From contig JAUXWO010000054.1 of the NCBI GenBank assembly GCA_030680175.1, positions 1-45,053 on the forward strand: 45,053 bases of DNA, read 5' to 3'. Below the pieces are notes generated by a model that was not told the origin of the DNA, did not search any database, and saw only the letters and a program-made list of their open reading frames with translations. This document shows, piece after piece, positions 16,094 through 24,380 of this stretch. This stretch comes from Vicinamibacterales bacterium. GTDB taxonomy: Bacteria; Acidobacteriota; Vicinamibacteria; Vicinamibacterales; UBA2999. Numbering within the stretch: the first letter of the stretch is position 1; each line of letters begins with the position of its first letter. Made by a program: the position numbers and the translations under genes.

Positions 16094-17385
16094 GCGGTCA
16101 CCCGCAGGCGCGCCACGGCGGCCGGCTCCACCCGGTCCAGATCGATACCAAAGGCCCGGGTCACGGCGAGCGCTGACATCACGCCGTCCTCGTGGAAGCC
16201 GTAGCGCAGGTGCGCGCCGCAGTAGAACGTCCGGCGCTGGCCGTTCAAGCGCGCCACGCGCGGCTGCGCCGCAAACGCCGCCCCATCCAGAATCGGGTGC
16301 GTGTAGGCCATCTCGGCCAGCACTTCGCCGCCGATCGGCACGACGCTGTTGAGCGAGGCCAGGATCGGACGCGTGGCGGCATGGCCCTGCAGCCGGTCCA
16401 GGTCGTACGTGACCGACACGGCCGACGCCTCGTCGCGGCAGTCCGCGAGATCGCAGTTCCACGAGGCCCGGGCGGCGCGCGCCGCCGGCAGCAGTGCCCC
16501 GTCGGTGTGCAGCACCGTGCGGTTCGTCGAGTAGCGGAAGGCGCCGAGCGCCTCGCGCTCCGCATCGCTCGGGTCGGCGAGCAGCGCCAGCGCTTCGTCG
16601 GCGTGCGTCGCCATCACGACCTGATCGAACATGGCCCGCACGCCGCTGGCCAGCTGCACTTCGACCACCGTCGCGCCGCGCCTGACCTGGCGGACCGGGG
16701 CGGCCACCTGGACACGGCCGTCGAGCGCCCGTGCGATGGCGCCCACATACGCCTGGCTGCCGCCGACGACGGTGCGCCAGACCGGCTGGCCGGCGGGGGC
16801 GAGCAGTCCGTGGTTGTCGAAGAAGCGCAGGAACGACTCGGCCGGAAACGCGCGCATATCGGCGCTCGACGCCGACCAGATCGCGCCGCCCATCGGCAGC
16901 AGGAAGTGCCGCATCAGCGCGGTGGTGTGGCGGCCGCGCGCGAGGAACTCGCCAAGCGACTGCCCGGCCGCGGTGCCATCGGCCAGCGCGCGGCGCCCGC
17001 GCCGGAAGAAGCGCAGCACGTCGGCCAGCATCACGAGGTGGCGCGGATCCGCCACGCGCCACGGCTGGGCGAAGAGGCCGCGCGCGCCGACGCTCGAGAA
17101 CTCGAGGCCGCACCGGCGGCAGCGCACGCTGAACGACATGTCGCTCGGCCGGCTGGCCACGCCGAGCCGCGCAAGCAGGCGGATGAAGTTCGGGTAGGTG
17201 CGCTCGTTGAACACCATGAAGCCGGTGTCGACCGGCAGCGTGCGCGCCCCGTCCTGGACGGCGTGCGTGTGCGCGTGGCCCCCCAGGCGCGGCTCGCGCT
17301 CGAAGAGCGTGACGTCGTGGGCCTGGGCCAGCAGATAGGCGGCCGACAGCCCGGAGACGCCCGCGCCAATCACGGCAATCTTCAT
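16090..17385 (-). CDS. FAD-dependent oxidoreductase (amine-oxidase fold)
   Basis: The N-terminus has the dinucleotide-binding GAGVSGLSAAYLLAQ and the following Glu of LFEREPRLGGHAHT. The rest follows the NAD(P)/FAD-binding amine-oxidase/desaturase-like family seen in CFA-DUF1365 operons. The likely substrate is a fatty acyl chain of a phospholipid, by context. It is the first gene of the leftward operon. An 80-base spacer separates it from the divergent SDR gene at 17466. Confidence 0.9.
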   Translation of the reverse strand: MKIAVIGAGVSGLSAAYLLAQAHDVTLFEREPRLGGHAHTHAVQDGARTLPVDTGFMVFNERTYPNFIRLLARLGVASRPSDMSFSVRCRRCGLEFSSVGARGLFAQPWRVADPRHLVMLADVLRFFRRGRRALADGTAAGQSLGEFLARGRHTTALMRHFLLPMGGAIWSASSADMRAFPAESFLRFFDNHGLLAPAGQPVWRTVVGGSQAYVGAIARALDGRVQVAAPVRQVRRGATVVEVQLASGVRAMFDQVVMATHADEALALLADPSDAEREALGAFRYSTNRTVLHTDGALLPAARAARASWNCDLADCRDEASAVSVTYDLDRLQGHAATRPILASLNSVVPIGGEVLAEMAYTHPILDGAAFAAQPRVARLNGQRRTFYCGAHLRYGFHEDGVMSALAVTRAFGIDLDRVEPAAVARLRVTA

Positions 17386-17465
17386 CGCGCGCCCCCCGGG
17401 CGGGTCGCGGCATCCCCGCCAATCCGGCCGGGACGGCCGGGGCGAGGCTGGCGTCTAATCGAAGG

Positions 17466-18269
17466 ATGTCCCACGCAGTAGAAGAACACCGCCAGCCCCG
17501 CCGCTATTCCCGCAGCCCCCTTCGCGAGGCCCGCGTCTGGCTGACGGGGGCCAGTTCCGGCATCGGCGAGGCCCTCGTCCCCGAACTGGTTGCGCGCGGC
17601 GCGCGGGTGGCCATCAGCGCCCGGCGGGCAGGCGCCCTCGAGGCGATCGCCGCCCGGTTCCCCGAAGGAGACGTGGTGCCGGTGCCCGTGGATGTCACCG
17701 ACCGGGCCGCGGTGAGGGCTGCGGCGGCCGAGATCGAGGCACGCTGGGGTGGGATCGACCTGGCGGTCTTCAATGCCGGCACCCATCGTCCGGTCTCCGG
17801 CCTCACGCTGGACGCGGCCGACTTCGAAGCGCTGATGACCGTCAACTACCTGAGCGTGATCTACGGCGTCGAGGCGGTCGTTCCGGGTATGCTGGCGCGA
17901 GGCACGGGACACATCGCGGGCGTGGCGAGCCTCGCGGGGTACCGCGCGCTGCCGACGGCGGCCGCGTACGGCGCGTCGAAGGCGGCGGTGATCCTTGCGC
18001 TCGACGCGCTGCGCTTCGACCTCGCCCCCCGCGGCATCGACGTCACCGTGGTGAACCCCGGATTCGTGCGGACGCCGCTGACCGACTTGAACGAGTTCCA
18101 CATGCCGATGCGCATCGACGCCGACGCGGCCGCACGACTCATCGCGCACGGGCTCGAGCGCCGTGCGCGGGAGATCCACTTCCCGGCCCGCTTCTCGTGG
18201 CTGATGAAGACCCTGCGCATCCTGCCCTACCCGCTCTATGCCGCCCTGGTCGGGCGGACGAAGTCGTAG
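17466..18269 (+). CDS. Short-chain dehydrogenase/reductase (SDR)
   Basis: A classical SDR of 267 residues: TGASSGIGEAL cofactor loop, FNAGTHRP, the catalytic Ser in GVASLAGY, the YGASK Tyr/Lys pair, and the VNPGFVRTPL loop. It has about 20 extra N-terminal residues. The substrate is unknown, but SDRs are frequent partners of the CFA/DUF1365/FAD trio that diverges from it, so a lipid-related carbonyl is plausible. A TCTAAT hexamer ends 6 bases before the ATG and GAAGG touches the start codon. Confidence 0.9.
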   Translation: MSHAVEEHRQPRRYSRSPLREARVWLTGASSGIGEALVPELVARGARVAISARRAGALEAIAARFPEGDVVPVPVDVTDRAAVRAAAAEIEARWGGIDLAVFNAGTHRPVSGLTLDAADFEALMTVNYLSVIYGVEAVVPGMLARGTGHIAGVASLAGYRALPTAAAYGASKAAVILALDALRFDLAPRGIDVTVVNPGFVRTPLTDLNEFHMPMRIDADAAARLIAHGLERRAREIHFPARFSWLMKTLRILPYPLYAALVGRTKS

Positions 18270-18274
18270 GGCGC

Positions 18275-19621
18275 ATGCGCGAACGGCTCGCCTATGGCGC
18301 CCCGGCATTCGCCCTGGCGCTCTTCGGCGTGCCGGTGTTCGTCCACCTGCCGAAGTTCTACGCGGATGTGGTCGGCGTGCCGCTCGGCGCCCTCGGGATC
18401 GCGATCCTGCTGACGCGCTCCTGGGACGCGCTGCTGGATCCGTTCATCGGCGTGCTGAGCGACCGCACGCGCACGCGGTGGGGACGGCGACGGCCGTACC
18501 TGATGTTCGCGCCCGTGCCGCTCGCGCTCGCGGTGCTCCTGCTGTTCGCGCCTCCGGAGGGCAGCGGCGTCTGGTGGTTCGCCGGAACGATGACCGTGGC
18601 GTTTCTGGCGTGGACGCTGGTGCAGATCCCGCACCAGGCGCTCGGCCCGGAGCTGACCGCCGACCATCACGAGCGCACCTCGCTCTTCGCCGTCCGGGAC
18701 GGGCTCTGGATCGCGGGCACGATGGTCGCCGCGGCGGGTCCGGCGATCGTCGCGCGTGCCCTCGGCGCCGGGCAGGACGACGAGGGCGCGCGGCACACGT
18801 TTGCGGCGCTCGGCGTGATCTATGCGGGCCTGCTCGTCGCGTTGCCCTGGCTGTGCGCCTTCGTGGTCCGTGAGCGGTTCGTCGTGCCCGCGAAGGCCAC
18901 GGCGATCGCCACCACGCCGCGCCACACGCTGCGCGAGGCGCTGGCCAACCGTCCCTTCCGGCTGCTGCTCGCGGCCTATGCCGTGGGGGCGCTCGGGGGC
19001 GCGCTGCCGGGCACGCTGCTCTTCTTCTACGTGGAGCATGTGCTGCGGGCGCCCGCCTATACGGACCTGTTCCTCGGCCTGTACTTCCTGTCGGGCTTCG
19101 TCTGCCTCCCCCTCTGGACCGCGGCGGCGCGACGGTTCGGCAAGAAGGAAGCGTTCGTGTCCGCGATGGCGATGTCGGTGGTCGTCTTCTCGGGGGCGTT
19201 CGTGCTGGGCCCGGGCGACACCGACTGGTTCACCGCGATCGTGGTGCTGTCGGGCGCGGGGTTCGGCGCCTCGCTCGTGCTGCCCTCGTCGATGCAGGCC
19301 GACACCATCGATCTGGACGAACTGGAGACGGGCACCCGGCGCGAGGGGCTCTTCCTCGGTCTGTGGAGCGTGGTGACGAAGGCCTCGGCCGCCGTCGGGG
19401 CCGGGGTGGCGCTGCCGATCCTCGGCGCGGCGGGCTACGTCGCGGGAGCGCCACAGAATGCGGACGTCGTGCTCGTCCTCCGTCTCCTCTACTGCCTCGT
19501 CCCCTGCGCCTGCTACGCCGCCGCCCTCCTCATCGTCGTCCGCTACCCCCTGGACGAGGCGGCGCATGCCGGGATCCGCGCCGCCCTCGATGCGAGGAAG
19601 GGGATGGACGCGCCCGCTTGA
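18275..19621 (+). CDS. MFS transporter, GPH/MFS_2-like
   Basis: The 448-residue protein has about 12 hydrophobic segments and the cytoplasmic loop DPFIGVLSDRTRTRWGRRRPY, which is the hallmark of glycoside-pentoside-hexuronide:cation symporters and the related MFS_2 group (including lysophospholipid carriers). ATG 18275 lies 5 bases after the SDR stop, so the pair is an operon. The neighbouring lipid genes make a lipid or lipid-like substrate as plausible as a sugar. Confidence 0.88.
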   Translation: MRERLAYGAPAFALALFGVPVFVHLPKFYADVVGVPLGALGIAILLTRSWDALLDPFIGVLSDRTRTRWGRRRPYLMFAPVPLALAVLLLFAPPEGSGVWWFAGTMTVAFLAWTLVQIPHQALGPELTADHHERTSLFAVRDGLWIAGTMVAAAGPAIVARALGAGQDDEGARHTFAALGVIYAGLLVALPWLCAFVVRERFVVPAKATAIATTPRHTLREALANRPFRLLLAAYAVGALGGALPGTLLFFYVEHVLRAPAYTDLFLGLYFLSGFVCLPLWTAAARRFGKKEAFVSAMAMSVVVFSGAFVLGPGDTDWFTAIVVLSGAGFGASLVLPSSMQADTIDLDELETGTRREGLFLGLWSVVTKASAAVGAGVALPILGAAGYVAGAPQNADVVLVLRLLYCLVPCACYAAALLIVVRYPLDEAAHAGIRAALDARKGMDAPA

Positions 19622-19674
19622 CACGCGAGATTCCAGAGTGACATCACTTCCGTATCACCAAGGAGGCTCGCTGC

Positions 19675-20544
19675 ATGATCCGAGAAATCGAACGGAACGG
19701 GTTGTCGGGAATACCGGTGCTCCTCGCCCTGCTCGTCGTCCTCGGCCTCCTGACGTGGGGTTTCATCACCGGCGCGCAGCTGGGCGAGCCGGCGTGGCTG
19801 ATCGGCGCGGGCCTTGGGTGGGTCGTCAGCGCCTTCCTGCTCGCGGGGCTCTTCATGGTCAACCCGAACGAGGGCCGCGTGCTGCAGCTGTTCGGCCAGT
19901 ACGCAGGCACGGCCAGGACGGCCGGGCTGCGCTGGGCCAACCCGTTCCTCACCAAGCGGCGCGTCTCGATGCGCGTGCGCAACTTCGAGAGCTCGCGCAT
20001 CAAGGTGAACGACAGCGACGGCAACCCGGTGGAGATCGCCGCGGTCGTGGTCTGGAAGGTCGTGGACACGGCGGAGGCGGTCTTCGAGGTGGACGACTAC
20101 GAGAACTACGTCCACGTCCAGAGCGAGGCGGCGCTCCGCAACCTCGCCACGAGCTACCCGTACGACGTGCATGACGAGGAGACGACGTCGCTCCGCGGCC
20201 ACACGGCGGTCGTCGCCGCGCACCTGCAGCGCGAAATCCAGGACCGGCTCGCGAAGGCCGGCGTGGACGTGATCGAGGCACGGATCAGCCACCTCGCCTA
20301 CGCGCCCGAGATCGCCGCGGCGATGCTGCAGCGGCAGCAGGCCGGCGCGATCATCGCCGCCCGCACGCGCATCGTCGAAGGCGCGGTGTCGATGGTGGAG
20401 ATGGCGCTCGAGCAGCTCTCGACCAAGGCGATCGTGCAGCTCGACGAAGAGCGCAAGGCGGCGATGGTGAGCAACCTGCTGGTGGTGCTCTGCGGCGAAC
20501 GCAGCACGCAACCCATGATCAACACCGGCACCTTCCACCAGTAG
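19675..20544 (+). CDS. SPFH (stomatin/prohibitin-like) membrane protein
   Basis: Two N-terminal membrane helices (about residues 12-31 and 44-62) precede an SPFH domain starting at [15 protein letters not shown] and running through [18 protein letters not shown], and a C-terminal helical region ([23 protein letters not shown]). SPFH proteins form membrane scaffolds, often with proteases. AAGGAGG lies at good distance from ATG 19675. The next gene codes a tiny Arc-like protein on the same strand. Confidence 0.92.
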   Translation: MIREIERNGLSGIPVLLALLVVLGLLTWGFITGAQLGEPAWLIGAGLGWVVSAFLLAGLFMVNPNEGRVLQLFGQYAGTARTAGLRWANPFLTKRRVSMRVRNFESSRIKVNDSDGNPVEIAAVVVWKVVDTAEAVFEVDDYENYVHVQSEAALRNLATSYPYDVHDEETTSLRGHTAVVAAHLQREIQDRLAKAGVDVIEARISHLAYAPEIAAAMLQRQQAGAIIAARTRIVEGAVSMVEMALEQLSTKAIVQLDEERKAAMVSNLLVVLCGERSTQPMINTGTFHQ

Positions 20545-20578
20545 GGCGCGCGACTGCGCGGCGGCGCGCGCCGCTTTC

Positions 20579-20609
20579 GGCTGTCGGCTGTCAGCGCTCG
20601 GCTGTCAGC
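20579..20609. repeat. GGCTGTC short-word repeat
   Basis: Three copies of GGCTGTC (with C or A after) arranged in tandem between the SPFH and Arc-like genes. The TCGGCT word family recurs as an inverted-arm element at 44082-44159. Confidence 0.7.
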
Positions 20610-20702
20610 TTCCTCCGGCCGGGCGCGCTGCGCGCCGCGGCGTACGAGGTCACAACCGTACCGGGCAGCGGTGCCAGACACGCTCCGGGGTGCACGGAAG
20701 AC

Positions 20703-20876
20703 ATGGCGGAACGAAAAGCATTTCTGCTTCGGATCGATCCGGCTGTGCTGGAGGCGGTGCAGCGGTGGGCCAACGACGACCTGCGCAGCCTGAACGCGCA
20801 GGTCGAGTTCCTGCTGCGCGCCGCCGTCCGGAAGGCGGGGCGCCTGAAGACCGACGGCGAGCCGAACAAGTCGTAG
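20703..20876 (+). CDS. Small Arc-family-like DNA-binding protein
   Basis: The 57-residue product starts [40 protein letters not shown], a ribbon-helix-helix pattern: a beta strand with Leu-Arg-Ile, then two helices around Leu-Arg-Ser-Leu-Asn. Such mini Arc-like proteins are often annotated as Arc family or TA-like and occur next to SPFH genes. A GGAAG sits just before the ATG. No toxin partner is seen. It probably binds DNA as a dimer and may control the SPFH operon. Confidence 0.75.
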   Translation: MAERKAFLLRIDPAVLEAVQRWANDDLRSLNAQVEFLLRAAVRKAGRLKTDGEPNKS

Positions 20877-21020
20877 ACGTACGTACAAACACGAAGGTCA
20901 CGAAGGCCACGAAGACGCACGAAGGACGTTCTTCTCAACGATCCGGTCCGGAACCGGATCCTTGAACCTGAGACGTTGCTTCGTGCGTCCTTCGTTTCTT
21001 CGTGACCTTCGTGTTTGTCC
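20877..21020. repeat. CACGAAGG inverted-arm element, copy 2
   Basis: Arms start right after the stop codon of the Arc-like gene (ACGTACGTACAAAC, CACGAAGG words) and end with inverse words and GTGTTTGTCC. The inner core is a different sequence from copy 1 but keeps a hairpin, GATCCGGT / ACCGGATC around 20940-20960. Confidence 0.88.
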
Positions 21021-21043
21021 GTTGACTGTGGCAAGCTGATCGG

Positions 21044-21517
21044 ATGCGCTTCCGCCTCCGCGATGCCACGGCCGATGACCGGCCCGCCCTCCTCGCCCTC
21101 CTGCCCCGTCTGGCCGCCTTCGAACTCCCCACCGACCGCCGCGCCGAGGATCTCTGGCACGGTGATGCGCAGCTGCTGGAGCGGTTCCTCGACGGGCACG
21201 CCCCGGACTGCTTCGCGCTCGTCGCCGTCCCTGACGACAACAGTGCGCGCGAGGTGTGGGGGCTGGCCTTCGTGCGGCTGCAGCCGGAGCCGCTCAGTCA
21301 CGACCCGTCAGCCCACCTCGAGGCGCTGGTGCTCGCGCCGTCGGCGGAGGGACAGGGCATGGCGCGCGCGCTCATCGCGGCCGCGGAAGACCGCGCGCGT
21401 GAACGGGGCGCGCAGCACATGACGCTGCATGTCTTCGAGAGCAACACCCGCGCGCGGGGGCTCTACGACAGAGCGGGCTACGCAGCGGAGATTCTCCGGT
21501 ACCGCAAGACGCTCTGA
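21044..21517 (+). CDS. GNAT family N-acetyltransferase
   Basis: A single GNAT domain of 157 residues. The acetyl-CoA region reads EALVLAPSAEGQGMARALIAAAEDRARERG, followed by the strand MTLHVFESNTRARGLYDRAGY typical of motif B. The start RFRLRDATADDRPALLAL fits the usual N-terminal beta strand. The substrate cannot be predicted. It converges with the desaturase gene across an element with inverted ends. Confidence 0.9.
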   Translation: MRFRLRDATADDRPALLALLPRLAAFELPTDRRAEDLWHGDAQLLERFLDGHAPDCFALVAVPDDNSAREVWGLAFVRLQPEPLSHDPSAHLEALVLAPSAEGQGMARALIAAAEDRARERGAQHMTLHVFESNTRARGLYDRAGYAAEILRYRKTL

Positions 21518-21552
21518 CTGCATGCTGGCATGCCAGCGCACCGAGGCGCCAA

Positions 21553-21797
21553 TCCCGAGCGGCACTTGAATTGGCGTCGTGGAGGCCGACTTGGGACGCG
21601 CGCGTGGGCGTCAGTACGCAACGTGCGCCGCAGGGAGCGTGCGCTTTCGAGCGCCGGCGCCGTAGGCCCAGCCGCAGGGGGGCCGGGTAGGCGCGGCGCG
21701 ATGGGCGTCAGCACGAAAGCGCTCGCGGACGGAGGCGCAGGTTGCGCGCGCGCGCTCCCGGAGGCCGGAGCGACGGCAATTCAAGTGTCGCTCGGGA
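21553..21797. repeat. 245-bp element with 27-bp inverted terminal repeats
   Basis: The ends 21553-21579 and 21771-21797 are inverse copies matching at 25 of 27 positions, centred on CACTTGAATTG. The interior has no convincing gene; it contains GGGCGTCAG twice and GCGCTTTCGAGCGC-like inverted words. The right end touches the stop codon of the desaturase gene. It has the form of a MITE or a folded 3' element between two convergent genes. Confidence 0.85.
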
Positions 21798-22655
21798 CTA
21801 CTCAGGCACGGGGGTGCCGTGGGCGGTGGCGGGGCGTTCCGCTTCCGCGTAAATGCGGGCGGGCACGGCCTGGACGTCCCACGCCAGGCCGAGCGCGCGC
21901 ATCGCGGCGATCACGTACCAGGTCGGATCCCACTCCCACCAGTAGAACCCGTTGCGCGCGGCGCGCTGATAGCGGTGGTGGTTGTTGTGCCAGCCCTCGC
22001 CCACCGCGAAGAACGCCGTCACGGGGTTGTTGCGGGAGTCATCCTCGGTCGCGAACCGCCGCGTCCCCCACAGGTGGTTCACGGTGTTGATCGCGAACGT
22101 CGCGTGCGCGAGCGTCACCGTGGGCAGGCAGAAGCCCCACGCCAGCCACGGCAGCCCGCCGTAGAGGAAGAGCCCGAGCGCCAGCACCAGCGGCGGCACC
22201 ATGTAGTAGCGATCGAGCCACGCGATCTCCGGCACGCGGCCGAAGTCGCGCACGACCGGGTTCGACGCCGGCAGCGTGTCGTGCTGCGCGTCGTTCAGGA
22301 ACCAGCCGATGTGCGCGTAGTAGAACCCGCTGACGGCGGGGCTGTGCGGGTCGCCCTCGCGATCGGCGAAGCGATGATGGTTCAGGTGATGCCCGGCCCA
22401 CCACAGCGGTCCCTTCTGCATCGCCGCCGTGCCGAGCAGCGCCCAGACGAGGCGCGCGCCGCGCGACATCTGGAACGCCCGGTGCGCGAAGTAGCGATGG
22501 AAGGCCAGCGTGAGCCCGATGGCGCGCAGGAAATGCGACACGGCCCAGAGCGCCACGAGGCTCCAGGCGAACGGGACGAAGAAGACGGTGATGGCCGAGG
22601 CCTGGACCAGCCAGAAGACGGCCACGGCGATGGCGGGGGGGAGGGTGCGGGACAC
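21798..22655 (-). CDS. Fatty acid desaturase (acyl-CoA delta-9 type)
   Basis: The membrane di-iron desaturase signature is complete: HRYFAH (residues 53-58), HHLNHHR (89-95) and GWHNNHHR near residue 225, with four hydrophobic segments around them. It would introduce a cis double bond in acyl-CoA or acyl-lipid chains, giving substrate to CFA-type enzymes such as the one at 13957-15246. GTG 22655 has GGAAGG about 8 bases upstream. The length (285) is normal for bacterial delta-9 enzymes. Confidence 0.93.
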   Translation of the reverse strand: MSRTLPPAIAVAVFWLVQASAITVFFVPFAWSLVALWAVSHFLRAIGLTLAFHRYFAHRAFQMSRGARLVWALLGTAAMQKGPLWWAGHHLNHHRFADREGDPHSPAVSGFYYAHIGWFLNDAQHDTLPASNPVVRDFGRVPEIAWLDRYYMVPPLVLALGLFLYGGLPWLAWGFCLPTVTLAHATFAINTVNHLWGTRRFATEDDSRNNPVTAFFAVGEGWHNNHHRYQRAARNGFYWWEWDPTWYVIAAMRALGLAWDVQAVPARIYAEAERPATAHGTPVPE

Positions 22656-22707
22656 GGGGCTCGCCTTCCACTACGGGTGAAGGCGCGCGGCCCGGGGGGG
22701 CGAACGG

Positions 22708-22929
22708 CTAGCCTTCTTCCTCGAACTCTTCCTCTTCGAGCGGGAGGGGCCGCGTCGCGGGGCGCAGCGCCTCGCGGTAGTCGAACAGCGGCAGCGCACG
22801 CACGTGAATCGGCACGGTGCAGACCGGCGACTTGACGTCGATCACCACCGTCACGGGACTGCCCCCCTCGCCCTCACGGAACGAGACGCGGCAGCCGCAG
22901 GCGAGTCGAGCGTGCGTAAATCCCTTCAT
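22708..22929 (-). CDS. Small hypothetical protein with CGC motif
   Basis: The 73-residue product has ACGCRVSFREGEGG near its start, one further Cys, and an acidic tail (EEEEFEEEG). I do not recognise the family. ATG 22929 is chosen over an upstream start at 22995 because a TATGAT hexamer (22948-22943) lies between them, which would put the upstream start outside the transcript. It is last in the leftward series sigma, anti-sigma, TlpA, but may have its own promoter. Confidence 0.6.
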   Translation of the reverse strand: MKGFTHARLACGCRVSFREGEGGSPVTVVIDVKSPVCTVPIHVRALPLFDYREALRPATRPLPLEEEEFEEEG

Positions 22930-22942
22930 GGCGCTACCGGGG

Positions 22943-22948
22943 ATCATA
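22943..22948 (-). promoter_or_regulatory. -10-like TATGAT before the small CGC protein
   Basis: TATGAT on the minus strand matches 5 of 6 sigma-70 -10 positions and ends 13 bases before ATG 22929. It overlaps the TlpA stop region (gene end 22949). Confidence 0.4.
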
Positions 22949-23569
22949 CTACAGCAGCGCTTTGATCTCCCGTTCGAACTGCGCCTTGGGCGCAATGCCC
23001 ATGTGCTTCTTGCAGACCCGGCCGTCGCGCGAAATCAGGAAGGACGTCGGAATGCCCCAGATGGGCCCATACGCCTCCTGCACCTCGTCGTGGCCGAGGC
23101 CGAGCAGCACCGGGTAGTTGATCTTGTATTCGTCGGCGAACGCCTGCGCCTTCTCGCGCGTGTCGTCCACCGAGAAGCCGACAATGACGAGGTCGTCGCG
23201 GTACTGCGCCTGCAGTTCCACGAACATTGGGACCTCGGCCTTGCACGGGCCGCACCACGTCGCCCAGAAGTTCAGCAGGACGACCTTGCCCTTGAAGTCG
23301 CTGAGCGGCACCTGGTTGCCCTGCAGATCCGGCAACACGAAGTCCATGTTGGCCGCCTTCGGGTTCGCCATGCACGCGCCGGTGCCCTGGGCCTCGTCAC
23401 CCTCGGCGTCGGCCACGTCGTGCGCCGCGACCGGCGTCATCACGCCCGCCGCGCCCGGCCCGGCATCCACACCCTGATTCATCAGGAACGGCACGCTCAG
23501 GACGACGAGCGCGAGAACAGTGGCGGCGATGGCCGCCAGGCGCACCTTGGAAGCAGTGGGCTGATCCAT
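22949..23569 (-). CDS. TlpA-family thiol-disulfide oxidoreductase
   Basis: An N-terminal membrane anchor (about residues 11-30) is followed by a thioredoxin-fold domain of the AhpC/TSA-Redoxin-like TlpA family: VLLNFWATWCGPCKAEVPMF active site and the cis-Pro loop WGIPTSFLI. It would reduce or exchange disulfides in the periplasm. Three extra cysteines lie outside the active site (Cys in GACMANP, in RVCKKH). ATG 23569 is 4 bases past the anti-sigma stop with GAGG upstream; ATG 23587 is also possible and would overlap that stop. It belongs to the sigma/anti-sigma operon. Confidence 0.9.
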   Translation of the reverse strand: MDQPTASKVRLAAIAATVLALVVLSVPFLMNQGVDAGPGAAGVMTPVAAHDVADAEGDEAQGTGACMANPKAANMDFVLPDLQGNQVPLSDFKGKVVLLNFWATWCGPCKAEVPMFVELQAQYRDDLVIVGFSVDDTREKAQAFADEYKINYPVLLGLGHDEVQEAYGPIWGIPTSFLISRDGRVCKKHMGIAPKAQFEREIKALL

Positions 23570-23573
23570 CGTG

Positions 23574-24341
23574 TTATTGTGCCTCATTCCCCATGTGCCG
23601 TGCTACGTCCGTCAGCGCGGCCGGGTTACCCGACGGCATCACCAGCACATAGGTGATGTTGTCCCGGCTCCACATCCGTGAAGCCTGGCCAAAGGCCGCC
23701 ACCTCATCCGGTGTCCGCGTCATGTCGGGCAGCATGAAGAGCGAGACGGGCTGTCCCTGGTGCCGGTACAGCACGTGCGCCGCCCGTCCATCGCCGTAGA
23801 GGCAGCGCCGCACCGCGACCACACGCAAGTCGTCCTCGGCGGATCCTTCCGGCACCTCGAGGTCCCATCCGTAGAGATCGGACAGCTGCCGTTCGGCCTC
23901 GTCGGTGGTCATGCCCGGCAGATGCACGTGGCCGTCGATGACGAAGCACTTCAGGTGATCGAGCGCGAGCTGCGCGGCGAACAGGACGTTGGAGTACGAC
24001 GTGAGGACCGACAGCGAGCCCGCGGCCACCGCGAGGACCAGCACGGCGGCGGCGCTGAACGCGGCGAGCCGCCCACGCCAGCCGAGCGCCGGGACGGCCG
24101 CGCGCGCGCGTTCGTCACGCGCCGTGGCGACGATGCGGGTGCGGAGTCCGGGAGGGGCAGGCGTGGCCAGCGCCGCGGTGCGCGACTGGACCAGGGTCCG
24201 GCAGGCCACCTGCTCGGCCACGGTCTGGCGGCACACGGGGCAGGCGTCCAGATGCCCCTGCACGGCGGCCCGCGTCTCGGGCGGAGCCTCCCCGTCCACG
24301 AAGGTGGGCAGCAGCGACTCCAACTTGCGACACTCACTCAT
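23574..24341 (-). CDS. Zinc-finger (zf-HC2) anti-sigma factor
   Basis: The ZAS motif is HLDACPVC (His-x3-Cys-x2-Cys) after ECRKLESLLPTFVDGEAPPE. One membrane helix follows (FSAAAVLVLAVAAGSLSVL), then a periplasmic domain of about 140 residues with DGHVHLPGMT and two further cysteines that could be redox-active. ATG 24341 has AAGGGG 5 bases upstream. Position between an ECF sigma gene and a TlpA gene suggests sensing of redox or envelope stress. This fold with a periplasmic Cys pair resembles redox-type anti-sigmas; that is inference. Confidence 0.88.
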   Translation of the reverse strand: MSECRKLESLLPTFVDGEAPPETRAAVQGHLDACPVCRQTVAEQVACRTLVQSRTAALATPAPPGLRTRIVATARDERARAAVPALGWRGRLAAFSAAAVLVLAVAAGSLSVLTSYSNVLFAAQLALDHLKCFVIDGHVHLPGMTTDEAERQLSDLYGWDLEVPEGSAEDDLRVVAVRRCLYGDGRAAHVLYRHQGQPVSLFMLPDMTRTPDEVAAFGQASRMWSRDNITYVLVMPSGNPAALTDVARHMGNEAQ

Positions 24342-24380
24342 CACAGCCCCTTCGAGCCCCCCGAGGGCGCCCGTGTCCCT

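Noticed and set aside
21530-22090. 186-residue frame through the inverted-end element
   Set aside because: It runs antisense into the desaturase gene and has Arg/Ala-rich shadow composition, although a translated form of the element cannot be fully excluded.
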